The notes under the pieces are model-generated. The model was not told the DNA's origin and did no database searches. It worked only from the letters and a program-made list of their open reading frames with translations. A stretch of 64,000 bases of DNA from Microscilla marina ATCC 23134. Its GTDB lineage: Bacteria > Bacteroidota > Bacteroidia > Cytophagales > Microscillaceae. A program made the translations under genes and the position numbers. This document shows positions 52,601-60,900 of the stretch, one piece after another (the first letter of the stretch is position 1; each line of letters starts with the position of its first letter). Where the stretch lies: contig NZ_AAWS01000040.1 of NCBI RefSeq assembly GCF_000169175.1, positions 22,290 to 86,289 of the forward strand, given 5' to 3'.

Positions 52601-54186
52601 TTTACCGCGTCGCGGGTGCGGGTATACACCGCGTCCATTTCGGTGGTGAGCCTGGCGCGCTCCATTTCGTATTGCGACTTGGCATGGTCTTGCAGCCCAC
52701 GGCTTGCCTTGAGTTGCTCGTCGCGGTTTTTGCACATGTCGCCTCGCTTGGTTTGTTCCTTGCTTTTTAGGCGGCGCCCCATCGTAGCATTGTGGCTTTG
52801 GGCGGCTTTTTCTATGTTGGCGGGTCCTTGGGTAGCGCCTTGTGCTATGCCTTTGTCAGCGGCCTCGGCTGCTTTCAGGGGTTCGGCGCCTTCTACATCC
52901 TTTCGACTAATTTCCTCGCCTTCGCCTATGCCTTCTGCCTTCCAAACATTGACACTATCGGCTTTGGTCTGTTTGATCGAGGCAATGTCTTGATCGTTGA
53001 TTTTTACTTCCATTGCCTTGGGGTCTACCACAGGAGTTGCTTGCATAGGAGCTTCGTTGCGCAGTGGCGTGCCAGAGTCAGGACTGTCTACATCGGTAGG
53101 TTCTTGCACCAGGTGATTGTTGCGTACCTCGCCCACGGCACCTTCTATGGTTTGCCCAAAGCCCTCCAAACTTTTGATGGTACTTTGGTTAAACTTTTCC
53201 ATGTACGCCTCATCTTCGAGCTGTTCTTTGGTGCTCGGTATGTTTTTCTGGGTCTCTTCCGCCAGCTTTTGCTGTGCCCCGCCTATGTCTTGGCGGTAGT
53301 TTTCTTTGGGGCGGGCGTTCATCTGGGTTTTTATGCCTGCTTTACGTCCGTCGTTGAGCTTGTCTTGGGGCGTTTCTTGTTTGGCTTGGCGTGCCTTGCG
53401 CGACTTGGTGCCCGCGGCTTCCTTCTTTTTGGCAGCTTCGCGGGTTCGTACTGTCTTTTTTTCGTTGCTAGTAAGCCCTTCTTGGGTTGCCCCCTCTTTT
53501 TCGCCCTTAAAGGTGCTCATTTCCTCGGTCATCTTACCTATCACCAACTGCTCTTTGCCGTAGAGTTCGGGGCGGCTAATATCTATGGTGCGTTTGCCAC
53601 TTTCGCCTTTTAGCTCTTGGGTAGGCACCTCTTTTTCTTTTGGTTGATCGCCATTGGGCGAAACCTGAGTCGCAGATTTGATAGTAACCTCGCGGTCTTT
53701 TTTCTCAGGTTGGGTTTTTTTGGAGGGCGTACCCACCGTTTCCTTGTCCAAGCCAGTGTCTTTTAGCCCTGGCACTTCAGGGGTTTCAGTAGTCTTATTT
53801 GGGCGTTTAAGGTCTTGTTCGAGCGTTTTTTCTATTTCCTTCTTTGGCTCTTTTTCCGGGGCTGGGTCTTTAGCCTCCTTGTCCAATTGTCGTTGTTTTT
53901 GTTCGTCTTCGTAGCGTTTTTGGTACCAAGCCAGGCGTTGGGTATACCAATTGTCTTGGTCTTGCTGCTCAGTTTGGGGCTTATCTTTGGGCGTGGTACT
54001 GGTTTCGTTTTGCTTGGGGGTAGGGGCTTGCTTAGGCGTGTCGGGTGGTGTATCTTTTTGCTCGTCTTCGTACTTTTTCTTATAAAAATCAAGGCGCTTT
54101 AGCAATTCTTCGGGTGAAATTTTTGCTTGTTCGTTTTTATTTTTTTCTTTGCCCGCCAGGTGGCTATAGCGTTTTTTGTGTTCCAT
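49603..54186 (-). CDS. large polymorphic toxin with deaminase-like C-terminal tip
   Basis: 1527 aa, no signal peptide. Residues 1-480 are low-complexity and charged, with repeats such as RLDFYKKKYEDEQKDTPPDT / RLAWYQKRYEDEQKQRQ. About 480-700 are coiled coil. About 700-1000 form a hydrophobic helical region (GFFQNMVDAVGQGFNNFVGN). The core repeat shared with the downstream cassettes lies at about 922-1054. The tip ends with D1385-A-E and SPCDRCQ (C1496, C1499), a zinc site of the deaminase superfamily with Asp in the first position; the PCxxC and FPNIKVLV ending resemble toxin deaminases. I see no HExxH DUF4157 unit. Export is probably through a contractile injection or similar system; none is encoded here. 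Confidence 0.75.
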   Translation of the reverse strand: MEHKKRYSHLAGKEKNKNEQAKISPEELLKRLDFYKKKYEDEQKDTPPDTPKQAPTPKQNETSTTPKDKPQTEQQDQDNWYTQRLAWYQKRYEDEQKQRQLDKEAKDPAPEKEPKKEIEKTLEQDLKRPNKTTETPEVPGLKDTGLDKETVGTPSKKTQPEKKDREVTIKSATQVSPNGDQPKEKEVPTQELKGESGKRTIDISRPELYGKEQLVIGKMTEEMSTFKGEKEGATQEGLTSNEKKTVRTREAAKKKEAAGTKSRKARQAKQETPQDKLNDGRKAGIKTQMNARPKENYRQDIGGAQQKLAEETQKNIPSTKEQLEDEAYMEKFNQSTIKSLEGFGQTIEGAVGEVRNNHLVQEPTDVDSPDSGTPLRNEAPMQATPVVDPKAMEVKINDQDIASIKQTKADSVNVWKAEGIGEGEEISRKDVEGAEPLKAAEAADKGIAQGATQGPANIEKAAQSHNATMGRRLKSKEQTKRGDMCKNRDEQLKASRGLQDHAKSQYEMERARLTTEMDAVYTRTRDAVNKKLSDLDTEIKLRFKRVKDKAIAAFSENVNTRLSKFHNDRYLNTGWNLIPGALVVNLVRYAFEDTSNLPEVIAIFEDERKKFIATIDREVKHILGYVKREVTACKALIKQAHKDLEKIVAKQGPAFKKVAERAYADISKKLQQLDQKVNKKAAELKKYLDTARKKAIEEVDKKIAEIKERLKGLLHNLAKFLVDAAYKFFKWVLSSSGFSTEQIDQIINQGKQVLTKIVTDPMGFFQNMVDAVGQGFNNFVGNIGKHLKNGFFAWLTGAMAGTGLNLPQQWDLKGIFSVVLQVMGLDWTVLRARIAKEVGEENLARAEEAGGAGLELLQAIKEKGFVEAVWDMLAEKAEEIKTTVINEIQNWLIVSVVKQATIKILSMLNPAGAIVQAILMIYDFAMWLINNWERIVQIIQNIVSSVGKIAMGMLGEAAKFIEDTLANFVPLLLDFLARLLRLGNVSARIKKILMRLKKPVDELMAKIMRFIKNKIKGFGKKGKKKKETKDQTKKDMKKDQGKDGVTDVDRKRHKQYGEEIKAELKEKSNKPTFEEFYKEKKRKAKALEKEYGKKTKQKIKVSISLETLEKAKKDQDIDARIRIAPNTFQDSEKIPFLLAQAGSDLKKQIELFSKDVFDPNYLSILSEDTNRVAKGEKLAGMRPRYAKFKTEVDKFLKNYDDDIKRNASATNKKANEFIEKLKILVSVKEVTLDIIQMYKTTTQLGLVQPDNKGIPIARSLGQRNMAYCDTDLKWNGHKIITKRQTFLSVSQRNDTDAIQKSIQTTKKIDQKSINQIANSSGAQNKQQVIAVLQQLQRLAAKYKDVQVLIPKLQVENQIDDPYIDKDSKNFKGNPVKVTARDNRRDAERRIFINIHNTIKQYIIAYFEKSSVSQLNIDPVKMKEVKAQLDEEQDELINKRLLKVPTNKQKLARGKMKEAYKKSREKDIKARIKEYYFDSQKPYITGVVRLSSQMSPCDRCQAVANLLNNTFPNIKVLVKHGVKYEGHK
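51023..51420 (-). repeat. core repeat R3 inside the intact toxin gene
   Basis: Reference copy for R0, R1 and R2. DNA identity with R1 runs 51070-51420 and with R2 about 51035-51169, ending at the VDRKRH codons; beyond this the linkers match only at protein level. The boundary therefore marks where tips are exchanged. Confidence 0.88.
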
Positions 54187-54336
54187 AGTGAAGCTGCCCT
54201 GATGATTTGTGTGAATTTAAGGGTTTTAGGCATATAAAAAAATATATAATTATTTTAATGCCTGGTAGTGACTCTCTGAAGGTGCCACCAACGATCAAAA
54301 GAGTAGATGTAAACAAAAGAGATAAGGGAATAATCG

Positions 54337-55008
54337 ATGAAAAAAACAACTTTAGTAGTATGGGTATGTTTGTTATGGGCAAACACAACGGTTGCTCAAA
54401 GTCTACCAAAGGGGCAAGCCATTAAACAACAAGTCATCCAGTTTTTTGGAGGTAAAAAAGCCTTGAAAAAAGTACGTAAACTGAGTTATACTTTAGAAAT
54501 GGGGGTGCCAGGGCAAGCCAGGTTGAAGGAACAGGTATGGGTACATTTTAAGCGAAAGCGACTCAGGAAAACATTTACCCGCAAAGGGAAAAAGGTGACA
54601 CAATACTATAAAAAGGGCAAAGCCTGGGAGGGAAGAGGCAAACACAAACGTTTTTTGGCGAAAGACGAAACCGATAAACTCGGTAATGTGTTTTTTTACA
54701 ATTTTTTGGGCATGCTCAACAACCCACAAGTACAGTGGCAGTGGCTCAAAGAAACTACTTACCAAAATCAAAAGGTGGCAATTGTAAAAGCAGCAGATGC
54801 TACTCATAGCCTGGACTTATTTGTAACAGCGAGTGGCAAAATATTAACTACTGGTATGCCTAACCCTCAAAGTGGTGAATATGAGGTGTTGGCCGATGAA
54901 CTGGAGTATGTAAATATAGGCAAAGGTATAAAGTTTCCGTTGGTATTTAAGGTATATAGCAACGGTGTGCTGGTATACATAGGAAGGTTTAAGAATGTGA
55001 AGGTTTAG
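54337..55008 (+). CDS. secreted protein of unknown function
   Basis: 223 aa. Signal peptide 1-20 (LLWANTTVAQ). The mature part is beta-rich and very basic in the first half (VHFKRKRLRKTFTRKGKKVT), like LolA/outer-membrane lipoprotein-sorting folds, but no motif settles it. Two-strand pattern with YNFLGMLNNPQVQWQWLKET in the centre. It points away from the toxin gene; the 150-bp gap between them is the promoter region of both. Confidence 0.6.
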   Translation: MKKTTLVVWVCLLWANTTVAQSLPKGQAIKQQVIQFFGGKKALKKVRKLSYTLEMGVPGQARLKEQVWVHFKRKRLRKTFTRKGKKVTQYYKKGKAWEGRGKHKRFLAKDETDKLGNVFFYNFLGMLNNPQVQWQWLKETTYQNQKVAIVKAADATHSLDLFVTASGKILTTGMPNPQSGEYEVLADELEYVNIGKGIKFPLVFKVYSNGVLVYIGRFKNVKV

Positions 55009-55060
55009 ATGGGGTGCAGTTACCACCTAACACACATTTGCAACACATGTCTATTGTCTA

Positions 55061-55113
55061 CGAGCATTTAAAATGCGGTTGCTGAGCAAGCAAAACAAGG
55101 TTTAAAACTTCTA
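55061..55113. repeat. direct repeat, left copy
   Basis: 53 bp centred on GAGCAAGCAAAACAAGG, matching 62212-62264 at 46 of 53 bases in the same orientation. The two copies bracket the 55.2-62.1 kb toxin operon. Confidence 0.7.
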
Positions 55114-55263
55114 CAAAAATGCGCTTTCAGTAGAGAGACAAAATATTTGGAGTAAATTATTATAATTGCAAATATGACACTATATTTAGGGGTATTATTT
55201 CTTGAAAACACAAAATAAACCCTAACTTGAAGGCATCTTCAATTTTACCAACCCCTGGCAAAC

Positions 55264-55985
55264 ATGGATAAAACTAAAGATGTTGCAAGAAACACTCCTA
55301 CGTCAAAAAGCAATGTGACCCACCCAAGGTGTTTGCCTCGCAAGTAAGCAGGCTTGCCTCAGCTGATGGCAGCAAACCCAGGCTGCTTTCTACCCCCAAC
55401 TATCAATTCCCCACCAATGAAGAGGGACGGGCGGTATTGACCCGCAGAGGGGAAAAGCCTATGCCATTGCTGCTCAAACGGCGTGAAGACCCCTTTGGCG
55501 TGCTTTCATCTAAGGTTTTGGTAAGAAGAACGCCCACCAAGCCTCACCATAAGACCATTTCCCCAATTAAAGCACATACTGTAGACGAGTTTGCTTTGAT
55601 ACTGCTCAATTACTTAAAAAACACCCCTCAGGCTTTATCATTTGCCCAACTCAAAGCAATTGTGTTGAGTTTCAAGCAAGAATTTGGGCAGTTTTTGGGA
55701 GTGGGCGAAGAGGGAAGCGCAAAAGTTGGAAGCAAAGAGGAAGGTGTTTGGGACTTTTTGGCACACCTGGAGAAACAACGCAATAATTATGGGGCTCATC
55801 GTTTTGACAACCGCAAAACCAACCAATTACTGCATGGTATTTTACAAGCTTTACAGCTACTGACTTCTCAGAAGTTGGTACAACAAGACCCTGAGCTAAA
55901 GTTGGGTGCCAATCGCTTGATAGCGTACACTATCAAAACCGGGAAGGGGATCCGTTTGTGGCAGCCCAAAACATCATTGATTTGA
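55264..55985 (+). CDS. N-terminal part of the second toxin, frameshifted
   Basis: The ATG at 55264 opens MDKTKDVARNTPTSKSNV; at CACCCAAGG (55321-55329) the reading continues in the next frame as VFASQVSRLASADGSKP. One extra C in CCC would join them. From 55329 the frame runs to a stop at 55985. Around 55941-55951 (GGGAAGGGGATCC) one extra G would carry it into the 1471-residue frame (KTGKG-DPFVAAQNIID). The segment is basic at the start and helical later (FALILLNYLKNTPQALSFAQ). It may be a separate small gene (start GTG 55329), or most likely the 5' end of the toxin gene. Confidence 0.6.
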
Positions 55986-58900
55986 TTGTGTCCGGAAAAA
56001 TAGCCCAGGTAAACCAACCAAGTTTGGTAAAAACACTGGGGGATATTCGGCATGCCATGAAGCAATACCTTGAAGGCAACTTAAAGGTGCCTTTGCTCCG
56101 GATGCTGGACAAGCAAACCCAGAATAGCGGGGGGACAAACACCGCCCCAGACCATCGGCAAACCAATGCTTTTATGCACAAGCTCAAAAGAGGGCTGGCC
56201 ACTATACAGGGGGCTTATAAAGGCAAACAACCTTTTGTAGCCCAACTGACGACTGAGGTGTTGGGTTTGATCAATCGCTATGAACACCGTGACTTGACGC
56301 CGAAAAAAGAGGTTGAAAAAGAGGAGAGAATTGTTGACCCGGTGACCACCCAATATGCCTCCGAGACCAACTACGCGATGTATCAGGTCATTGGCGAGTT
56401 GATTGACAACCCAAAGTACCGGAAGATTTTTGAGCTACCCACCAAACTCCAGGATAAACGCCTGAAGGTGATCATAGAGGAGATAAGAAAAAAACACAAC
56501 TATCAGTCTGTTTTAGATGTAAATGGCAAGGTAAACTTTGACTATGATGCCCGACAAGAAGTTTTGCGGAGGTTTAGCGAGTGGAGTTTGCGCAAAAAAG
56601 GCAAATCGCTGGAAAAGCAATTATTTAAATCGCGGGAAGACGCTTTTAATGCTGCCAAAGCAGAGGCAAAAACTATATTGACCAAAACTGATAAGGTAGT
56701 GTGGCAAGCCAATGATCAACTGATGGCGCTTTATCACCAAGGGGTCGTAGGTTTGATCCAGCGAAGAATGTTGAGTCTGGAAAAGCTATTGGGCAAAACC
56801 AATTGGAAACAATTGTTTAAAGAAGCTGGCTTATACGCTTTGCTTGATAAAATAAACTTTCAGGAGGGAGTCATTTATGGCGCCCGAAAAGAACACTACC
56901 AACCTATATATGACTATGTGAATGGTTATAGGATTGACTCGCCCCAGGGAGGCACCGCTGGTGGTCAAGGCAACAACAGTGCTCCCCCTAAGGCTTTTAA
57001 AACCAAGCTCAAAGACATGGTCACTGACTATTATTTGCGCTATAGATACACCAAACAAAGGCTCAAAAAGTCGACCCAGGCACTCGATGTCATTCGGTAC
57101 AAAAACAGTAAAATTAGTATACGCTATGGCGAAAGGCACGACGAAAGCGCAGAAAGAGGCTTGGTAAAATACGACAAACAGCTGTTATCAGACGCAAAAA
57201 AGGCTTTTAGGGCGATCGCAAGAACTTATTTTCTGAACGAAGACTTTGCGAGCAGCGAACGCACTGGTTTTGCAAAATCGCTGCTAGAAGGGCTCGCCGA
57301 AAGTACTTTTTGGACAGACTATAGCACCAATACTGATTTTGCGCAGGCGATGGCGCAAAACATGCAATATGAGGGCTTGGCACTGACCAAAAAACAGCTA
57401 AGCCGTGCTAAGCAAAGCCTTACTGAACAAATAGGCACAGGCATTGGCACGAGTATTCCGGTGATGCTTGAGATTATGGCTACTACTCTGATAACCGAAG
57501 GAGTAGGCACTTTGCCCGCCATTGCCAGGGCGGGCAACGCTTTGGTAAAAACCCTTCGTTTGGGTGAACGCACTACCCGGGTGCTCCGGGCGGCGTTGGT
57601 CAACAGCATTGCTTTTAAGCTGGCGGGTCAAAGCGAATATTCGGGGCTGGGCGAGGGTATTATTCAGGGTTTGGTAGGGGGCAGGCTTCCATTGCTCAAG
57701 CTGCTAAACAAACCTGCCCATAAAATAGTGATCAATAGTTTTATCAACAATGTAGCCATTCGTTATGGGGCACACGTAGCCACCGAAACCACTCAGGAGT
57801 ATGCAGGTGACCTGATGGACAACCTCATGAAAGACGGCACTTTTGCCAGTGCCCTGCGCAAAACATTTGGTGCCAACCTGGACCAGGCAGGAGAAAAGCT
57901 GGTGGTAACCGCTGCCATCTGTGCTTTTTTTGGCAGCGCGGGATCTGTCAAGGGTTTTGTGGCAGATACTACCCTACAGTTGCAAGCCAAAAAGATGCAG
58001 GCTACGACTACCGAGGCCAAGCTGGCGTATACCAAGGCGTTGGCACTACTTGCCACGGTAGATCATTTGCAGCCCGAGACAAAGCAAAAAGGCAAGGCTA
58101 CTCCCTACCAGATACAAGCCGCTCCCAGGGTGCCCCAAAAAATAGAAGAAAGCCCTGAGCTGGAAATTCTCTACAAGGAACTTACCAAACGTGAGGCGCA
58201 TAAAAAGCGCCTGGAAGAAGGTTTGGGCGAGTTGCAGGGCAAAGTAGGCATTCAGGTAGAGTATGGCAACCCCAAAATAAGTGGCAAAACTGTACAAGCC
58301 CATTATACTACCCAAACTCGCACTTACGCTGGGGTATTTAGCCTCACTACTATAGACACCGTTCAGCTGAGGGTGGGCCCCGATGCCACCATAGCCCACA
58401 CACAAGAGCACCTGGCCACGCTCAATTATATGCGCCGTTACCAAGGCCTCAGTGGTAGAATGCGTGCCTGGGGCGATCAATTCAAAAAAGCGATAGGTTG
58501 GCATGGCATCCCCCAACCTGGCACGGCATTGTGGGAGTCTAAGCAAAAAATAGAGAAACTCTCGGCCATTTTGATGCAGCGGGCTCAGGCAATTGAAGCC
58601 GGCAAGTTTGACCCTGCCCAGGCCCCTGAAATAGAAACCGAACTAGGGGTTATACTTTTGCAGCTTGAGTATTTTGAGGAGGTAGCCCATTCGGTGAGTG
58701 CAGATACAAAGGGGGTGGGGTATGTGGCGATGGAAGAAAATGTTCGCCTGGAAGTATTGAAGAGTCTTGACCCTAATAACCCTATCGAGAGAGCTATATT
58801 TGAGCGGCAGCAAAAACATATTTCTGATTATAAGGGGGTAGATAAATATATTGAAGAAGGTAATTTGCCTTTAAAAGTCGATAAAAAAAATTTAGATATA

Positions 58901-60373
58901 GATGAAGAGATACAAGAAGAAATAGATGATTTAGATATAGCAAATTTGAATGAGTTTTTTTTCATAGATGGAGAAAAACAAATTAACTTACATAGGGTAT
59001 TTGATTTGGAAGATGGATTTATTGATTTAAAGTATGCAGCAGTACCAGATGCTTTTAAGTTTTTATCTGTTCCACCAGAACTTGAGTTAGTACCAGGTAA
59101 AGGCTTTCCTGCTTCAACATTCTTTACTGTTTTACAAGGAAAAAAGGCTGGTTTCGACTTTGATGCTTTGAAAGGCATAAAAATTTCAAATATGGTTAAT
59201 ACAGAGACAGCCCTTGAATTAGCTTATTTGATGAAAAAATTCCCAAACCTAGATCCAAATGAGCTTTTTCAGTTTACACATAGCTTTGGATATGTGAGAA
59301 CCTTGGTAGAACAAGTTGGAAAAGAGTTAGACGCAAAAGTTGATATACAAGGGCTAAATGACAAAGAAGGGTTAAAGGCAGAAGTTGTTAGAAAAATGGG
59401 TGAGTATGGTTTAACAAAAGGTGATTTTATACCTTTTAGATATAACATAATATTTACTGTTAAAGATAAGGCAATCGATTCAGAGCAGAACCATAATCTG
59501 GACTCTGATCAAGATATTAATAAAGAAAATAAATTGTTAGAGTTAATCAACCAACGAATAAAAACAAACCCAACAGAAGATTATGCTTTTGATGAATTTA
59601 AGCAAGATGTACAAAAAAATGGTTTATTGGATATAGCAAATAGGAGTAGTGTTCAACTAAAAAAATTGGAAGAGTTATTTAATAAATTAGTAGAAAGGGC
59701 AAAAGTACTTCTAAATTACTTTGTTGGCCTTGAAAATGTAAACATTACAAATGCAGAAAAGAAGATAATTAATCAGCCTCACGAACATGCGTATGTTTTT
59801 ACCAAAAAAGGAGGAAGCGCACAAGCTTATCATTTTACAAGTAATCAAAGAACAACTGTTGGGTTTACTGAACCAGAAGGAGTAAGTTTTGAAGGAGCTA
59901 CAATGACCCATAATCATCCACCTTCAGCTGAATTTCAAATATTTCCTGATTATCGAGGAACCACTTTTTCTACAGGAGATTACACAAGCGCAGCTAAAGT
60001 TAAATTGAAGGAATTACGAATGGTGACAATTGATGGCGCAAAAGGACAGCAGTTGTTTGTGTTGAAAAAAGCAAGTGGAGAAAACTTTGATATGAGTGAT
60101 TATGACTTTATTAAGGAATCTTTAACCTATACCTATAGAATGAACAAAAAATTACGGCAGTTAGCTAATCAAAGGTTAGAAATATTAAGGGCTAACTACC
60201 CTAGTAAAATTACATCCGATTCGTATCGAGATAGTCAGATGATTGCTTTGGTACAATATGAAATTTGGGGTCTTATAAAAGAAGAGTTAGAGGAGGATGG
60301 AGGCATTATTTATGAATCATATTCGCAAGGTAAATTAGTAAATTTTGAGGAAGAATTAAAGAATTTATTTTAG
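55958..60373 (+). CDS. large polymorphic toxin-like protein with C-terminal JAB/JAMM-like motif
   Basis: 1471 residues counted from GTG 55958. Residues 1-450 are helical and charged. About 500-700 hold hydrophobic glycine-rich helices (QIGTGIGTSIPVMLEIMATT, VVTAAICAFFGSAGS), typical of the translocation part of such toxins. About 880-1040 contain a helical unit with EEVAHSVSADTKG. The C-terminal region has HEHAYVFTKKGG (near 1275), then H1318-N-H1320-P and S-x2-D1341, like the JAMM/JAB metal site (HxH, SxxD) but with about 16 residues before the Ser instead of the usual 7. Base composition drops to AT-rich after about 58,850, where the variable part begins. Immunity-like genes follow at once. 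Confidence 0.7.
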   Translation: MAAQNIIDLIVSGKIAQVNQPSLVKTLGDIRHAMKQYLEGNLKVPLLRMLDKQTQNSGGTNTAPDHRQTNAFMHKLKRGLATIQGAYKGKQPFVAQLTTEVLGLINRYEHRDLTPKKEVEKEERIVDPVTTQYASETNYAMYQVIGELIDNPKYRKIFELPTKLQDKRLKVIIEEIRKKHNYQSVLDVNGKVNFDYDARQEVLRRFSEWSLRKKGKSLEKQLFKSREDAFNAAKAEAKTILTKTDKVVWQANDQLMALYHQGVVGLIQRRMLSLEKLLGKTNWKQLFKEAGLYALLDKINFQEGVIYGARKEHYQPIYDYVNGYRIDSPQGGTAGGQGNNSAPPKAFKTKLKDMVTDYYLRYRYTKQRLKKSTQALDVIRYKNSKISIRYGERHDESAERGLVKYDKQLLSDAKKAFRAIARTYFLNEDFASSERTGFAKSLLEGLAESTFWTDYSTNTDFAQAMAQNMQYEGLALTKKQLSRAKQSLTEQIGTGIGTSIPVMLEIMATTLITEGVGTLPAIARAGNALVKTLRLGERTTRVLRAALVNSIAFKLAGQSEYSGLGEGIIQGLVGGRLPLLKLLNKPAHKIVINSFINNVAIRYGAHVATETTQEYAGDLMDNLMKDGTFASALRKTFGANLDQAGEKLVVTAAICAFFGSAGSVKGFVADTTLQLQAKKMQATTTEAKLAYTKALALLATVDHLQPETKQKGKATPYQIQAAPRVPQKIEESPELEILYKELTKREAHKKRLEEGLGELQGKVGIQVEYGNPKISGKTVQAHYTTQTRTYAGVFSLTTIDTVQLRVGPDATIAHTQEHLATLNYMRRYQGLSGRMRAWGDQFKKAIGWHGIPQPGTALWESKQKIEKLSAILMQRAQAIEAGKFDPAQAPEIETELGVILLQLEYFEEVAHSVSADTKGVGYVAMEENVRLEVLKSLDPNNPIERAIFERQQKHISDYKGVDKYIEEGNLPLKVDKKNLDIDEEIQEEIDDLDIANLNEFFFIDGEKQINLHRVFDLEDGFIDLKYAAVPDAFKFLSVPPELELVPGKGFPASTFFTVLQGKKAGFDFDALKGIKISNMVNTETALELAYLMKKFPNLDPNELFQFTHSFGYVRTLVEQVGKELDAKVDIQGLNDKEGLKAEVVRKMGEYGLTKGDFIPFRYNIIFTVKDKAIDSEQNHNLDSDQDINKENKLLELINQRIKTNPTEDYAFDEFKQDVQKNGLLDIANRSSVQLKKLEELFNKLVERAKVLLNYFVGLENVNITNAEKKIINQPHEHAYVFTKKGGSAQAYHFTSNQRTTVGFTEPEGVSFEGATMTHNHPPSAEFQIFPDYRGTTFSTGDYTSAAKVKLKELRMVTIDGAKGQQLFVLKKASGENFDMSDYDFIKESLTYTYRMNKKLRQLANQRLEILRANYPSKITSDSYRDSQMIALVQYEIWGLIKEELEEDGGIIYESYSQGKLVNFEEELKNLF

Positions 60374-60384
60374 ATTACAATACC

Positions 60385-60897
60385 ATGAACAAACAAGAGG
60401 AAATAAGTTCTAGTATATTTTTTAACCAAACATTTGAGTTAAGCAAACCTGAACCTGAACAGATAATGACTGAGTTACATAAGGCATTAGAAGTAAGGGA
60501 TTTATCCAGAAGAAAGCTGAAAGAGGTATTTGTAAAAGTATCAGGTTTACTTGAGCTCTTAACTTGGGTTGTGACCAGAGAGCAAACAAGCCAAGAGTGC
60601 ATCTTGAAAGTAGGCCTGGGTACTCAAAACAGTTTTGTGGTTTCTGCAAATGTCGGTACTAATAGTGCAGCTCTTGACAAGCTTGCAAATGATATACAAA
60701 AAGCAAATGATTTAAGTGAAGAAGAAGTTGATGCTTTTATAATAAGGCAACCATTAGACGTTTCAATAGAGCAGCTGATGTCTAATAAAATAGATTTTTT
60801 ATCTGAGATATTATACTTAAGTGGACGTCATAAGGGTAGGTTTTTTGTAAAAGAAGTAACAGAGTATGCGCACATTTTTTATCTGTTAATCCCCTGA
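60385..60897 (+). CDS. small protein after the JAB-type toxin; SiaB/DUF6272-like
   Basis: 170 aa, soluble, 11 bp after the toxin stop. The order of segments resembles SiaB-type kinases (DUF6272): LSRRKLKEVFVKVSGLLELL, then GTQNSFVVSANVGTNSAALDKLAN, IQKANDLSEEEVDAF and the terminal YAHIFYLLIP. The usual N-box and glycine loop are not convincing, so it may be a degenerate GHKL fold. By position it could be an immunity protein. This is a weak similarity read by eye. Confidence 0.5.
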   Translation: MNKQEEISSSIFFNQTFELSKPEPEQIMTELHKALEVRDLSRRKLKEVFVKVSGLLELLTWVVTREQTSQECILKVGLGTQNSFVVSANVGTNSAALDKLANDIQKANDLSEEEVDAFIIRQPLDVSIEQLMSNKIDFLSEILYLSGRHKGRFFVKEVTEYAHIFYLLIP

Positions 60898-60900
60898 CCT

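Noticed and set aside
52792..53613. Long plus-strand open frames opposite the 1527-aa toxin
   Set aside because: They arise from codon bias of the toxin on the other strand and show no domain pattern.
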